This document shows, piece after piece, positions 1-6,751 of a stretch of 13,408 nt of DNA. Within the stretch, counting starts at the first letter, position 1, and each line of letters begins with the position of its first letter. The stretch comes from Enterococcaceae bacterium (GTDB taxonomy: Bacteria > Bacillota > Bacilli > Lactobacillales > Catellicoccaceae): NCBI GenBank assembly GCA_030150665.1, contig JASLFJ010000113.1, forward strand, positions 1-13,408, read 5' to 3'. Both the position numbers and the translations under genes were made by a program. The notes beneath the pieces were generated by a model. It was given only the letters and a program-made list of their open reading frames with translations. It was not told where the DNA came from and made no database searches.

Positions 1-409
1 CTTCCGTTAATGGAACAGGGCCATAATCAGTATATTTAAATGTTTTTCCAGCCACATTAATGGTATCAAGCCATGCTTTTAGTCGGGTTTGTGGTGCCAT
101 ATTCCATAAAGGGTTTGCGATAATAATTTTATCAGCATTTAAAAATTGCTCAGTATAGTGATTAAATTGCGTTAACGTTTCTTGTGTGTGTTTAGGAAGT
201 TGGTCAAAGGATACTCCGGAACTTAATTCTTGCCAACCCATTAAGATAGTGTCATCAAGTTCTGGTATAGGTTCTTTATAAACATTAATATCTGTATAGG
301 TGTCTTTAGGATGGTGCTTTTTATAAATGGTTAAAAATGTATCTAGTACTTTCATTGTTGTTGATTGCTTAGGTAACGGGTGAGATCTTATAATCAGTAC
401 ATGTGACAT
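1..409 (-). CDS. azoR: FMN-dependent NADH-azoreductase, N-terminal part (cut by window edge)
   Basis: This is the 5' part (136 codons) of a minus-strand gene that runs off the left edge. Members of this flavodoxin-like family use FMN and NAD(P)H to reduce quinones and azo compounds in two-electron steps in the cytoplasm. Visible marks are the N-terminal strand MSHVLIIRSHP (residues 1-11) followed by the phosphate-binding Ser/Thr stretch S16-T18, the FMN loop P100-L101-W102-N103, and the family signature around residues 115-127 (DTINVAGKTFKYT). Two ATG codons lie in tandem (412-410 and 409-407) behind an AGGAGGA at 422-416. I chose the second because its spacing is better and homologues begin MS/MT-x-V. 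It is transcribed away from pyrG. A 9-bp inverted repeat sits about 60 bp upstream. The family is clear; the exact substrate is not. Confidence 0.9.
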   Translation of the reverse strand, partial: MSHVLIIRSHPLPKQSTTMKVLDTFLTIYKKHHPKDTYTDINVYKEPIPELDDTILMGWQELSSGVSFDQLPKHTQETLTQFNHYTEQFLNADKIIIANPLWNMAPQTRLKAWLDTINVAGKTFKYTDYGPVPLTE

Positions 410-447
410 CATTATTCCTCCTATCAAGTGTTACGGGATATAAGCTT

Positions 448-453
448 ATTATA
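448..453 (-). promoter_or_regulatory. Candidate -10 element of the azoreductase gene
   Basis: The minus strand reads TATAAT here, about 36 nt upstream of the start codon. No good -35 hexamer is present at 16-18 nt; the candidates are ATACTT/TACTTT inside the inverted repeat. The call rests on a consensus -10 alone. Confidence 0.35.
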
Positions 454-469
454 AGTGATGATAAGAAAA

Positions 470-498
470 AAAGTATAGTAATATGTTTTCTATACTTT
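470..498. promoter_or_regulatory. Perfect 9-bp inverted repeat, candidate operator of the azoreductase gene
   Basis: AAAGTATAG (470-478) and CTATACTTT (490-498) form a perfect inverted repeat with an 11-nt spacer. It lies just upstream of a TATAAT on the minus strand (453-448), where the -35 element of the azoreductase promoter would fall, so a dimeric repressor is plausible. Azoreductases in Firmicutes are often under quinone/thiol-stress regulators, but I cannot name one from this site. On the minus strand the right arm runs into a T-rich tract, so a weak terminator is the alternative reading. Confidence 0.4.
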
Positions 499-522
499 CA
501 GATGAGATTTTATGAAAAAAAC

Positions 523-559
523 TTGACCCCATTTTAAAATATAGGTATGATTTTATAAG
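523..559 (+). promoter_or_regulatory. pyrG promoter with GGGC transcription start
   Basis: The -35 box TTGACC (523-528), a 17-nt spacer and the -10 box TATGAT (546-551) make a near-consensus sigma-A promoter. Seven bases further on, the transcript is predicted to begin at the GGGC at 559-562. A GGGC start is the known requirement for reiterative G addition at pyrG of Bacillus and Lactococcus when CTP is scarce, because the polymerase stalls before the C and slips on the G run. Confidence 0.85.
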
Positions 560-647
560 GGCACCTTTAATAAGGTAAAAATTGATATGAATATAGCATT
601 GTTCCCTATTCGTTTTTATAAAATAATGAATAGGTTTTTTTATTTTT
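559..647 (+). promoter_or_regulatory. pyrG leader: CTP-sensing attenuator (reiterative-G type)
   Basis: The leader of about 90 nt starts GGGC and contains a small hairpin (ACCTT 563-567 with AAGGT 572-576) and then the attenuator at 605-647. The upstream arm of the terminator overlaps UUCCCU (602-607), which could pair with a poly-G 5' end through GC and GU pairs and so prevent the terminator from forming. By the established pyrG model, low CTP leads to extra G residues, antitermination and higher PyrG. The elements are seen directly; the mechanism is inferred from the family. Confidence 0.75.
605..647 (+). terminator. Attenuator terminator upstream of pyrG
   Basis: CCTATTC (605-611) pairs perfectly with GAATAGG (628-634). 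Further AT/GU pairs can form inside the loop region, and T7 follows (635-641), then A and T5. It ends about 20 nt before the pyrG ribosome site (AGGAGG 664-669), so it lies in the leader and would regulate pyrG rather than end an upstream gene. Confidence 0.8.
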
Positions 648-677
648 AGTATACAGCATTTAAAGGAGGATCTACAT

Positions 678-2276
678 ATGACAAAATATATTTTTGTAAC
701 GGGTGGTGTTGTTTCATCAATTGGGAAAGGAATTGTCGCTGCATCACTTGGTCGACTGTTAAAAAATAGAGGGTTAAAAGTAACTATTCAAAAATTCGAT
801 CCTTATATTAATGTGGATCCAGGAACGATGAGTCCTTATCAACATGGTGAAGTTTTTGTTACCGAAGATGGTGCAGAAACAGATCTAGATTTAGGACACT
901 ATGAGCGTTTTATTGATATTAATTTAAATAGATATTCAAATGTTACAACAGGAAAAATTTATGAAGAAGTATTACGTAAAGAGCGAAAAGGTGCATATTT
1001 AGGTGCAACAGTACAAGTTATTCCTCATATTACTAATATGATTAAAGAAAAAATTATGCGTGCTGCAACATTAACTGATGCAGATATTATTATTACAGAG
1101 GTAGGAGGGACTGTTGGAGATATTGAATCCCTTCCTTTTTTAGAAGCGCTTCGACAAATGAAGTCCGATGTTGGCAGTGAAAATGTAATGTATATTCATA
1201 CAACGTTAATTCCATACTTAAAAGCAGCAGGTGAGATGAAAACAAAACCTACACAGCACAGTGTTAAAGAATTAAGAAGTTTAGGTATTCAACCTAATAT
1301 TTTAGTATTAAGAACAGAACAGCCTGTTTCAGATCAAATTAAAGAAAAATTGGCTTTATTTTGTGATGTAGATCCAAAAGCAGTGATTGAATCAAGAGAT
1401 GTTGAAACGCTTTATTCTATTCCTCTTGCCTTACAACAACAAGGGATGGATCAAATTGTCTGTGATCATCTACAGATTGATGCTCCTGTTGCAGATATGA
1501 CAGATTGGCAAAAATTAGAACAAAAAGTATTATCTTTAAGTAAAGAGCTTACCATTGGACTTGTTGGTAAATATGTTTCACTACCAGATGCTTATTTATC
1601 TGTAGTGGAAGCATTAAAACATGCAGGATTTACAGTTGATGCTTCTATTCATATTCAATGGATTGATTCAGAACAGGTTACTCAGGAAAATGTTCATGAA
1701 TTATTAAAAGAATGTGATGGAATTTTAGTTCCGGGCGGTTTTGGTGATCGAGGATTAGAAGGTAAGATGTATGCAATTCAATATGCCAGAGAGCAAGATA
1801 TTCCATTTTTAGGTATTTGTCTAGGAATGCAGTTAGCTTGTGTTGAGTTTGCTAGAAATGTTGTTGGTTTAGAAGATGCAGGATCTGCAGAACATCACCC
1901 TAATGTAAAACATCCTATTATTGATTTAATGTTAGATCAGCGTGATATCGAAGATCTTGGAGGCACTCTTCGCCTAGGTGCTTATCCTTGTCAATTAAAA
2001 CCTGGAAGTCGTGCAGCAGAAGCGTATGATCATGAGTTATTAATTGAAGAACGTCACCGTCATCGTTATGAATTTAATAATGATTATCGTAGTTTATTAG
2101 CTGAACATGGTTTAGTCTTTTCAGGACTTTCTCCAGATCAGCGTTTAGTAGAAATTATAGAGCTTCCTGAGAAAAAATTCTTTTTAGCTGCACAATTTCA
2201 TCCAGAATTTACATCACGTCCAAATCGTCCACAGAAATTATTTAAAGCCTTTATTGAAGCTGCTGCTCAAAATTAA
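678..2276 (+). CDS. pyrG: CTP synthase (glutamine-hydrolysing)
   Basis: The enzyme converts UTP, ATP and glutamine to CTP, the last step of pyrimidine nucleotide synthesis in the cytoplasm. The 532 residues match the family length. The N-terminal synthetase domain (about 1-267) shows the P-loop-like SSIGKG (13-18), the FDPYINVDPGTMSP block (40-53) and the DLDLGHYERF block (69-78, metal ligand D71). The C-terminal class I glutamine amidotransferase domain has its nucleophile C381 in GICLGMQ, and H508 and E510 in the FHPEF motif complete the triad. The ATG is preceded by AGGAGG at 664-669 with good spacing. It has its own promoter and attenuator upstream, and dnaX follows after 33 nt with no terminator, so the two are probably co-transcribed. 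Nothing in the protein looks damaged. Confidence 0.99.
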   Translation: MTKYIFVTGGVVSSIGKGIVAASLGRLLKNRGLKVTIQKFDPYINVDPGTMSPYQHGEVFVTEDGAETDLDLGHYERFIDINLNRYSNVTTGKIYEEVLRKERKGAYLGATVQVIPHITNMIKEKIMRAATLTDADIIITEVGGTVGDIESLPFLEALRQMKSDVGSENVMYIHTTLIPYLKAAGEMKTKPTQHSVKELRSLGIQPNILVLRTEQPVSDQIKEKLALFCDVDPKAVIESRDVETLYSIPLALQQQGMDQIVCDHLQIDAPVADMTDWQKLEQKVLSLSKELTIGLVGKYVSLPDAYLSVVEALKHAGFTVDASIHIQWIDSEQVTQENVHELLKECDGILVPGGFGDRGLEGKMYAIQYAREQDIPFLGICLGMQLACVEFARNVVGLEDAGSAEHHPNVKHPIIDLMLDQRDIEDLGGTLRLGAYPCQLKPGSRAAEAYDHELLIEERHRHRYEFNNDYRSLLAEHGLVFSGLSPDQRLVEIIELPEKKFFLAAQFHPEFTSRPNRPQKLFKAFIEAAAQN

Positions 2277-2299
2277 TGTGATGGATTAGAAAAGAAGAT

Positions 2300-2305
2300 G
2301 GGGGA
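2300..2305 (+). promoter_or_regulatory. Ribosome binding site deciding the dnaX start
   Basis: GGGGGA lies 4 nt before the ATG at 2310. The upstream in-frame ATG at 2298 overlaps this site and has only a weak AAAAGAAG before it, so 2310 is preferred. Confidence 0.6.
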
Positions 2306-2309
2306 TTTA

Positions 2310-4076
2310 ATGAGTTATCAAGCTTTATATCGTGTATGGCGTTCACAAACATTTAAAGATATTGTAGGTCAAGAAGTGATTACGCAGACATTAAAAAATG
2401 CAGTTGCCCAAAAAACACCGGCTCATGCATATTTATTTTCTGGTGCTCATGGTACAGGAAAGACCAGTACAGCTAAAGTATTTGCGAAAGCTATTAATTG
2501 TCTTAACAGTCACGATGGAGAACCTTGTAATCAGTGTGAACATTGTGTATCCATTACTGAAGGACGCTGTAGTGATATTATTGAATTAGATGCTGCAAGT
2601 AATAATGGTGTTGATGAAATAAGAATGATTCGTGAAAATGTGAATTATGCACCGACAGAAGTGACTTATAAGGTGTATATTATTGATGAAGTTCATATGT
2701 TATCTATGGGCGCTTTTAATGCATTATTAAAAACTTTAGAAGAACCTCCAGAACATGTTATTTTTATTTTAGCGACTACTGAGGAACAAAAAATTCCAGC
2801 AACAATCTTATCTAGAACTCAGCGTTTTATTTTTAAACCTATTCCAATAATAAGAATTATTGAACATTTAAAAGTAATCCTTGAATCTTATGAAGTATTG
2901 TTTGAAGAACGCGCATTACAACATATTGCTCGTTTATCCCAAGGGAGTATGAGAGATGCATTAAGTTTGTTAGATCAGGTTTGGTCTTATCAGAGAGATT
3001 GTATTAGTGAAGACAGTGTATTAGAAGTTACAGGGATAGTTTCTAATCAGACACTACTGGACTATATGAATTATTGTCTTCATCAAGAATTTGTGCAAGC
3101 TATTTATCTTCTTCAGGAAACAATGAACTTAGGAAAAACACCGATTCACATATTAGATCAATTATTGTTAGTCTTAAGTCAACTCATTAAAGTAAAAGAA
3201 GTTCCTGAATATGTTTCTGATATACAAGAAGATATTCAAAGGGATGATTTTGACGGATTATCTGAGATGACAACAGAACAACTTCAGCAAGCATTACGAT
3301 GTATTGACCAACTAAGACAAGAAGCAAAACAGTCTCCTTATCCAGATGTTTATTTAGATATTGTAACGAGTGAATTAATAGCCCTGTTTTCAAAAAAATC
3401 AACAGTACTGATTCAAGATAAACAGCTGGATCATCAAGAACAGGTCATCAATGAACTTTTAGAAAAAGTTGCAATCCTTACAGATCAAGTTCATCAGTTA
3501 GAACAAAACTTAGGACAAGATCATCAAGGATTACTGAATTTATTACAAGATAATCAACAAGAATCACCGTCACTATCTTCTAATCAAACGAATAAATCAG
3601 CAATCTTTGAGTTATTATCTTCAGCAAAGCGATCTTATCTTACAGAGTTTCAAGATCGTTGGGATTATATTTTAGATCAGCTGACTGTACCGCAAAGAGC
3701 GATGCTTAAAGCAAGTGGTATTGTTGCTGCTAATGATCATCAAGCTATTTTAAGTTTTGAATATGAAATGTTATGCCAAAAAGTAGCTAAAGATGAGACT
3801 TTACTAGCTGCTTTATCTGAAGTAACACGACAATTATTGGGTACTTATTATGAATTTTATACATTACCGAAAGAGGTTTGGTTGCAGTGGAGACAAGAAT
3901 ATTTAGCACAGATAAGACGACAACGACACTCTAGTCAATCTCAAGTAAAAGAAGAGGTCCAACAGCAGGAACAATTATCTACAGATAGTGATCATATGCC
4001 TATTATTCAAGAGGCAATTCAATATTTTGGTGAAGATAAAGTTCAAGTTATTCATGACTTAAACAAACAATCTTAA
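2310..4076 (+). CDS. dnaX: DNA polymerase III subunit tau (DnaX)
   Basis: DnaX is the AAA+ ATPase of the clamp loader that loads the beta sliding clamp and, through its C-terminal part, links polymerase and helicase. Read from ATG 2310 it has 588 residues and begins MSYQALYRVWR like its homologues. Visible are Walker A (G45-S53, K51), a zinc module with C64, C73, C76 and C79, Walker B DEVH (126-129), the LATTE sensor 1 segment, the SRTQRF arginine-finger region and the GSMRDALS sensor 2. The collar domain ends near residue 363 (LDIVTSELIALFSKK). A Gln-rich linker and the tau C-terminal domain follow. An in-phase A7 run at the end of the collar could yield a short gamma-like form (see findings). 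It lies 33 nt after pyrG and is followed by ybaB, its usual partner. The tadA/4.5S RNA genes that often precede dnaX are absent. Confidence 0.97.
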   Translation: MSYQALYRVWRSQTFKDIVGQEVITQTLKNAVAQKTPAHAYLFSGAHGTGKTSTAKVFAKAINCLNSHDGEPCNQCEHCVSITEGRCSDIIELDAASNNGVDEIRMIRENVNYAPTEVTYKVYIIDEVHMLSMGAFNALLKTLEEPPEHVIFILATTEEQKIPATILSRTQRFIFKPIPIIRIIEHLKVILESYEVLFEERALQHIARLSQGSMRDALSLLDQVWSYQRDCISEDSVLEVTGIVSNQTLLDYMNYCLHQEFVQAIYLLQETMNLGKTPIHILDQLLLVLSQLIKVKEVPEYVSDIQEDIQRDDFDGLSEMTTEQLQQALRCIDQLRQEAKQSPYPDVYLDIVTSELIALFSKKSTVLIQDKQLDHQEQVINELLEKVAILTDQVHQLEQNLGQDHQGLLNLLQDNQQESPSLSSNQTNKSAIFELLSSAKRSYLTEFQDRWDYILDQLTVPQRAMLKASGIVAANDHQAILSFEYEMLCQKVAKDETLLAALSEVTRQLLGTYYEFYTLPKEVWLQWRQEYLAQIRRQRHSSQSQVKEEVQQQEQLSTDSDHMPIIQEAIQYFGEDKVQVIHDLNKQS

Positions 4077-4143
4077 TTTATGTATTGAAGATCTAATCTA
4101 TGATATGATAAATAATAAATGTATATAGAAAGGAATGAGTTAT

Positions 4144-4464
4144 ATGATGCGTGGTATGGGAAATATGCAAGGTATGATGAAACAAATGCAAAAATTACAA
4201 AAAGAAATGGCAAGTGCCCAAGAAGCATTACATCAACAAATATTTACAGGAAGTGCTAATAATGATTTAGTTAAAGTGACATTTACAGGAGATAAAACAA
4301 TGCAAAGTATTGATATTGATAGTACTTTATTAGATGTTGAACATAAAGAAGTGTTAGAGGATGTTATTTTACTTGCTGTAAATGATGCTTTAAATCGTAT
4401 TGATGAGGCTACAGAAAAAACATTAGGTAAGTATACACAAGGCCTAGGAATTCCAGGGCTTTAA
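4144..4464 (+). CDS. ybaB: Nucleoid-associated protein, YbaB/EbfC family
   Basis: This is a small DNA-binding protein of 106 residues that acts as a dimer, usually encoded between dnaX and recR. The N-terminus is Met-rich (MMRGMGNMQGMMKQMQKLQ) and predicted helical. The middle holds the usual beta-sheet segment (VKVTFTGDKTMQSIDID, about 42-58), and the C-terminus is helical, ending GLGIPGL. An in-frame ATG nine bases upstream (4135) touches the AAAGGA and has no spacing. ATG 4144 is placed correctly behind AAAGGA (4129-4134) and matches homologues starting M(M)RG. A terminator follows 7 nt after the stop codon. The exact role is unsettled even in well-studied species; proximity to dnaX and recR suggests chromosome maintenance. 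Confidence 0.93.
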   Translation: MMRGMGNMQGMMKQMQKLQKEMASAQEALHQQIFTGSANNDLVKVTFTGDKTMQSIDIDSTLLDVEHKEVLEDVILLAVNDALNRIDEATEKTLGKYTQGLGIPGL

Positions 4465-4470
4465 GCAAAG

Positions 4471-4496
4471 CAGGAAGAATTTCTTCCTGTTTTTTT
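4471..4496 (+). terminator. Intrinsic terminator between ybaB and recR
   Basis: CAGGAAGA (4471-4478), loop ATT and TCTTCCTG (4482-4489) form a perfect 8-bp stem followed by T7 (4490-4496). It ends 18 nt before the recR start codon. No promoter fits between it and recR, so recR and the genes after it probably depend on read-through or on a promoter further upstream. Partial termination would lower recR-tmk-holB expression relative to dnaX-ybaB. Confidence 0.85.
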
Positions 4497-4514
4497 AGAA
4501 AGAGAGGAATTTTT

Positions 4515-5111
4515 ATGTTTTATCCGGCACCGATTGCACAATTAATCGAGCAGTATATGAAATTACCAACAATTGGGCGTAAAACAGCAACACGATTAGC
4601 TTTTTATACACTAGAGATGTCTGAAGAAGATGTTCAAGAATTTGCAAAAGCGTTGATCAGTGTAAAAAAAGATTTGATGTATTGTTCGATCTGTGGCAAT
4701 TTATCAACAGAATCTATATGTGATATTTGTCAAGATCAATCAAGAAGTCATAAAACAATATTAGTTGTCGAGTCATCTAAAGATATTTTACCTATTGAAA
4801 ATATGCGAGAATATCAAGGGTTATATCATGTGCTTCATGGAGTTTTATCTCCTATGGATGGTACAGGTCCTGAGGATTTAAATATTAAAACGCTAATTCA
4901 AAGGTTACAGCAAGAACCTGTTCAAGAAGTGATTTTAGCGATGAATGCTACGGTAGAAGGGGAAGCAACTGCTTCTTATTTATCGCATTTAATTAAACCT
5001 TCAGGAATTAAAGTAACACGCTTAGCTTACGGACTGGCTGCAGGAAGTGATATTGAGTATGCAGATGAGTTAACATTGTCAAAAGCGATTGAAGGACGTA
5101 GAGAATTATAA
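4515..5111 (+). CDS. recR: Recombination mediator protein RecR
   Basis: RecR works with RecO and RecF to load RecA on SSB-coated single-stranded DNA in gap and break repair. The length of 198 residues is exactly usual. The N-terminal helix-hairpin-helix region (about 10-30, LPTIGRKTATRLAFY) is followed by a four-cysteine zinc finger (C57, C60, C69, C72). A Toprim domain (about 80-175) has the VVESSKD strand and a C-terminal Walker-like segment, and the protein ends at EGRREL. The ATG follows AGAGGAA (4503-4509). The gene sits right behind a terminator, and tmk follows 22 nt after its stop. The yaaL gene that commonly lies between recR and tmk is missing. Confidence 0.97.
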   Translation: MFYPAPIAQLIEQYMKLPTIGRKTATRLAFYTLEMSEEDVQEFAKALISVKKDLMYCSICGNLSTESICDICQDQSRSHKTILVVESSKDILPIENMREYQGLYHVLHGVLSPMDGTGPEDLNIKTLIQRLQQEPVQEVILAMNATVEGEATASYLSHLIKPSGIKVTRLAYGLAAGSDIEYADELTLSKAIEGRREL

Positions 5112-5133
5112 TAGAAAGGAAGTAAGTATATTG

Positions 5134-5787
5134 ATGGAAGGATTATTTGTGACTATTGAAGGACCTGATGGTGCCGGAAAAACTAGTGTATTAAAAGAGT
5201 TAACTCCGTTATTACAATTTGAATTAAATATTCCTTTGCTTGTCACAAGAGAACCAGGCGGGGTTCCTACGGCTGAGGCAATTCGTAATTTAATTTTACA
5301 CAGTACTTCTGAAGGTATGGATGCTGTAACAGAGTCATTATTATATGCTGCTGCTCGAAGAGAGCATTTAATATATAAAATTGAACCTGCTGTTGAACAA
5401 GGATATTTTGTTTTATGTGATCGTTATGTAGATAGCTCATTAGCATATCAAGGTGCTGGAAGACGATTAGGCATGGATTATGTAGCAGAAATTAATGAAT
5501 TTGCGATTGGAAATTATATGCCAGATTTAACACTTTATTTAGATGTAGATTCAGATACAGGACTACAGCGTATTCGTCAAGATTATAAACGAACTATGGA
5601 CCGATTTGAACAAGAAGACATAGGCTTTCATCAAAGAGTACGCCACGGATATTTAAAATTAGCTGAAGAGTATCCAAATCGTATTGTCCAAATTGATGCT
5701 AGAAATTCTTTAGATTATGTTGTTGAACAGTGTTTTTTGACGATTAAAAATTATTTTCCAAAATATTTTTTAACTGAAGAAAGATAG
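5134..5787 (+). CDS. tmk: Thymidylate kinase (dTMP kinase)
   Basis: The enzyme phosphorylates dTMP to dTDP with ATP, a required step in dTTP supply. The protein has 217 residues. The P-loop GPDGAGKTS is at 10-18, the REPGG substrate loop follows near residue 40, and the CDRYVDSSLAYQG segment starts at residue 95 (D96-R97-Y98). A basic LID region lies near residues 140-155 (YKRTMDRFEQED). The start is uncertain by one codon: TTG 5131 and ATG 5134 are adjacent. AAAGGAAG (5115-5122) has better spacing for TTG (8 nt) than for ATG (11 nt), while the ATG fits homologues starting M-x-G-x-F. A longer frame from 5089 would overlap recR and is unlikely. holB follows after 5 nt, without the usual yaaQ (darA) in between. 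Confidence 0.96.
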   Translation: MEGLFVTIEGPDGAGKTSVLKELTPLLQFELNIPLLVTREPGGVPTAEAIRNLILHSTSEGMDAVTESLLYAAARREHLIYKIEPAVEQGYFVLCDRYVDSSLAYQGAGRRLGMDYVAEINEFAIGNYMPDLTLYLDVDSDTGLQRIRQDYKRTMDRFEQEDIGFHQRVRHGYLKLAEEYPNRIVQIDARNSLDYVVEQCFLTIKNYFPKYFLTEER

Positions 5788-5792
5788 ATAAG

Positions 5793-6707
5793 ATGAGTAA
5801 TCAAATTATAGACGCTAAAACACGTTACCCTTCAGAAATTATGTTGTTTAAAGAACTCGTTCAAAAAAAACGTTTAAGTCATGCGTATATTTTAGAAGGT
5901 ACCTCTTTGGAAGATTTAACGGAGTTATCAGTCATTTGGGCAAGTATTATATTAAATCAGGGACAGTTTGATCAAAAACTTTATGATCGGATAATAGCTG
6001 GAGATGTGCCCGATGTTTATTGGATTAGACCTGAAAAGAAAGTCATTAAAGTCAATCAAGTCAGAGATGCGTTAACTTATTTACAATTAAAAAGTTTTTA
6101 TCAAAACTATAAAATTTGTCTTATTCAAGATGCGATACAACTAACTAATAGTGCAGCCAATACATTATTAAAGTTTTTAGAGCATCCTCCTAAAAATACG
6201 ATGATTTTATTAACAGCTGTTTATGGAGAGCAGTTATTGCCAACCATTCAATCTAGATGTCAAATGATTACGTGTCGTCCATATGCTTTACAAGATGATG
6301 ATTTAAGTACTTTTGATTTTTCTAAAGAATTACAGGCATTGTTAAAATATGCTCACCCTAGAATTGATACGATTTTATATACTGTAAAACAAAATCAGTG
6401 GGCACAAGAGGGGATTGTACATATTGATGCTTGGTTGCAGTTGTTGCTTCAAGAGCGCTGTTTAGATGCACTACTTTATAGTCAAAAAGAGTTGTTGGAA
6501 CGTTTCAAAGAAAAAGACCAGCAGCAATTCTTCTTTGATGTATTAATTTATCTTTATCGCTATATTATGTTAAACAAAATTGAAAAAAGGCCAGCAGAAT
6601 TATCTGTATACCAGAGAAGATTACTAGTATTGACGGATGCTTATCAAAAATGGAAATCTCATGTAACTTTTCCAAACTTATGTGATTATATTGTACTTTC
6701 TTGGTGA
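5793..6707 (+). CDS. holB: DNA polymerase III subunit delta' (HolB), degenerate N-terminal domain
   Basis: Delta' is the stator subunit of the clamp loader and partners with DnaX and delta. The 304-residue protein shows the RLSHAYILEG strand (27-36), the VNQVRDAL segment (about 89-96), NTLLKFLEHPP and the conserved TIQSRCQ (SRC) motif that acts in trans on DnaX ATPase sites. Two usual features are missing. The P-loop after HAYxxxG is replaced by TSLEDLTE (37-44) with no Gly or Lys pattern, and the four zinc-binding cysteines expected before PDV (73-75) are all absent, with that region shortened. Delta' does not need to hydrolyse ATP in known species, so the protein may still work. The ribosome site is weak (AAGAAAGA) and the gene lies 5 nt after tmk, which suggests translational coupling. 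Confidence 0.9.
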   Translation: MSNQIIDAKTRYPSEIMLFKELVQKKRLSHAYILEGTSLEDLTELSVIWASIILNQGQFDQKLYDRIIAGDVPDVYWIRPEKKVIKVNQVRDALTYLQLKSFYQNYKICLIQDAIQLTNSAANTLLKFLEHPPKNTMILLTAVYGEQLLPTIQSRCQMITCRPYALQDDDLSTFDFSKELQALLKYAHPRIDTILYTVKQNQWAQEGIVHIDAWLQLLLQERCLDALLYSQKELLERFKEKDQQQFFFDVLIYLYRYIMLNKIEKRPAELSVYQRRLLVLTDAYQKWKSHVTFPNLCDYIVLSW

Positions 6708-6718
6708 GGTAATATAAA
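6691..6718 (+). promoter_or_regulatory. Candidate internal promoter before ricT
   Basis: TTGTAC (6691-6696), a 16-nt spacer and TATAAA (6713-6718) resemble a sigma-A promoter at the holB 3' end. It would give a leader of about 40 nt before ricT. The sequence is AT-rich here, so a chance match is possible. Confidence 0.35.
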
Positions 6719-6751
6719 TAACATAATATTTTGATTATTAATGAATCAAGT

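Noticed and set aside
413..677. Search for tRNA, 4.5S RNA or a small gene in the divergent region
   Set aside because: No cloverleaf, SRP-like fold or supported frame was seen; the region is explained by promoters, the dyad and the pyrG attenuator.
2298..2309. Upstream ATG giving DnaX four extra residues
   Set aside because: It overlaps the GGGGGA ribosome site that serves ATG 2310, and homologues start at MSYQALYR.
3187..3402. Minus-strand frame inside dnaX
   Set aside because: It lies fully within a well-conserved gene, has no ribosome site and resembles nothing known.
4083..4113. Possible promoter before ybaB (TTGAAG and TATGATATGATAAAT)
   Set aside because: The -35-like and -10-like strings do not fit at 16-18 nt spacing, and the AT-rich gap gives such matches easily.
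5089..5133. Longer Tmk reading frame overlapping the recR end
   Set aside because: The extra residues do not resemble the family, and the ribosome site lies at 5115-5122, downstream of that start.
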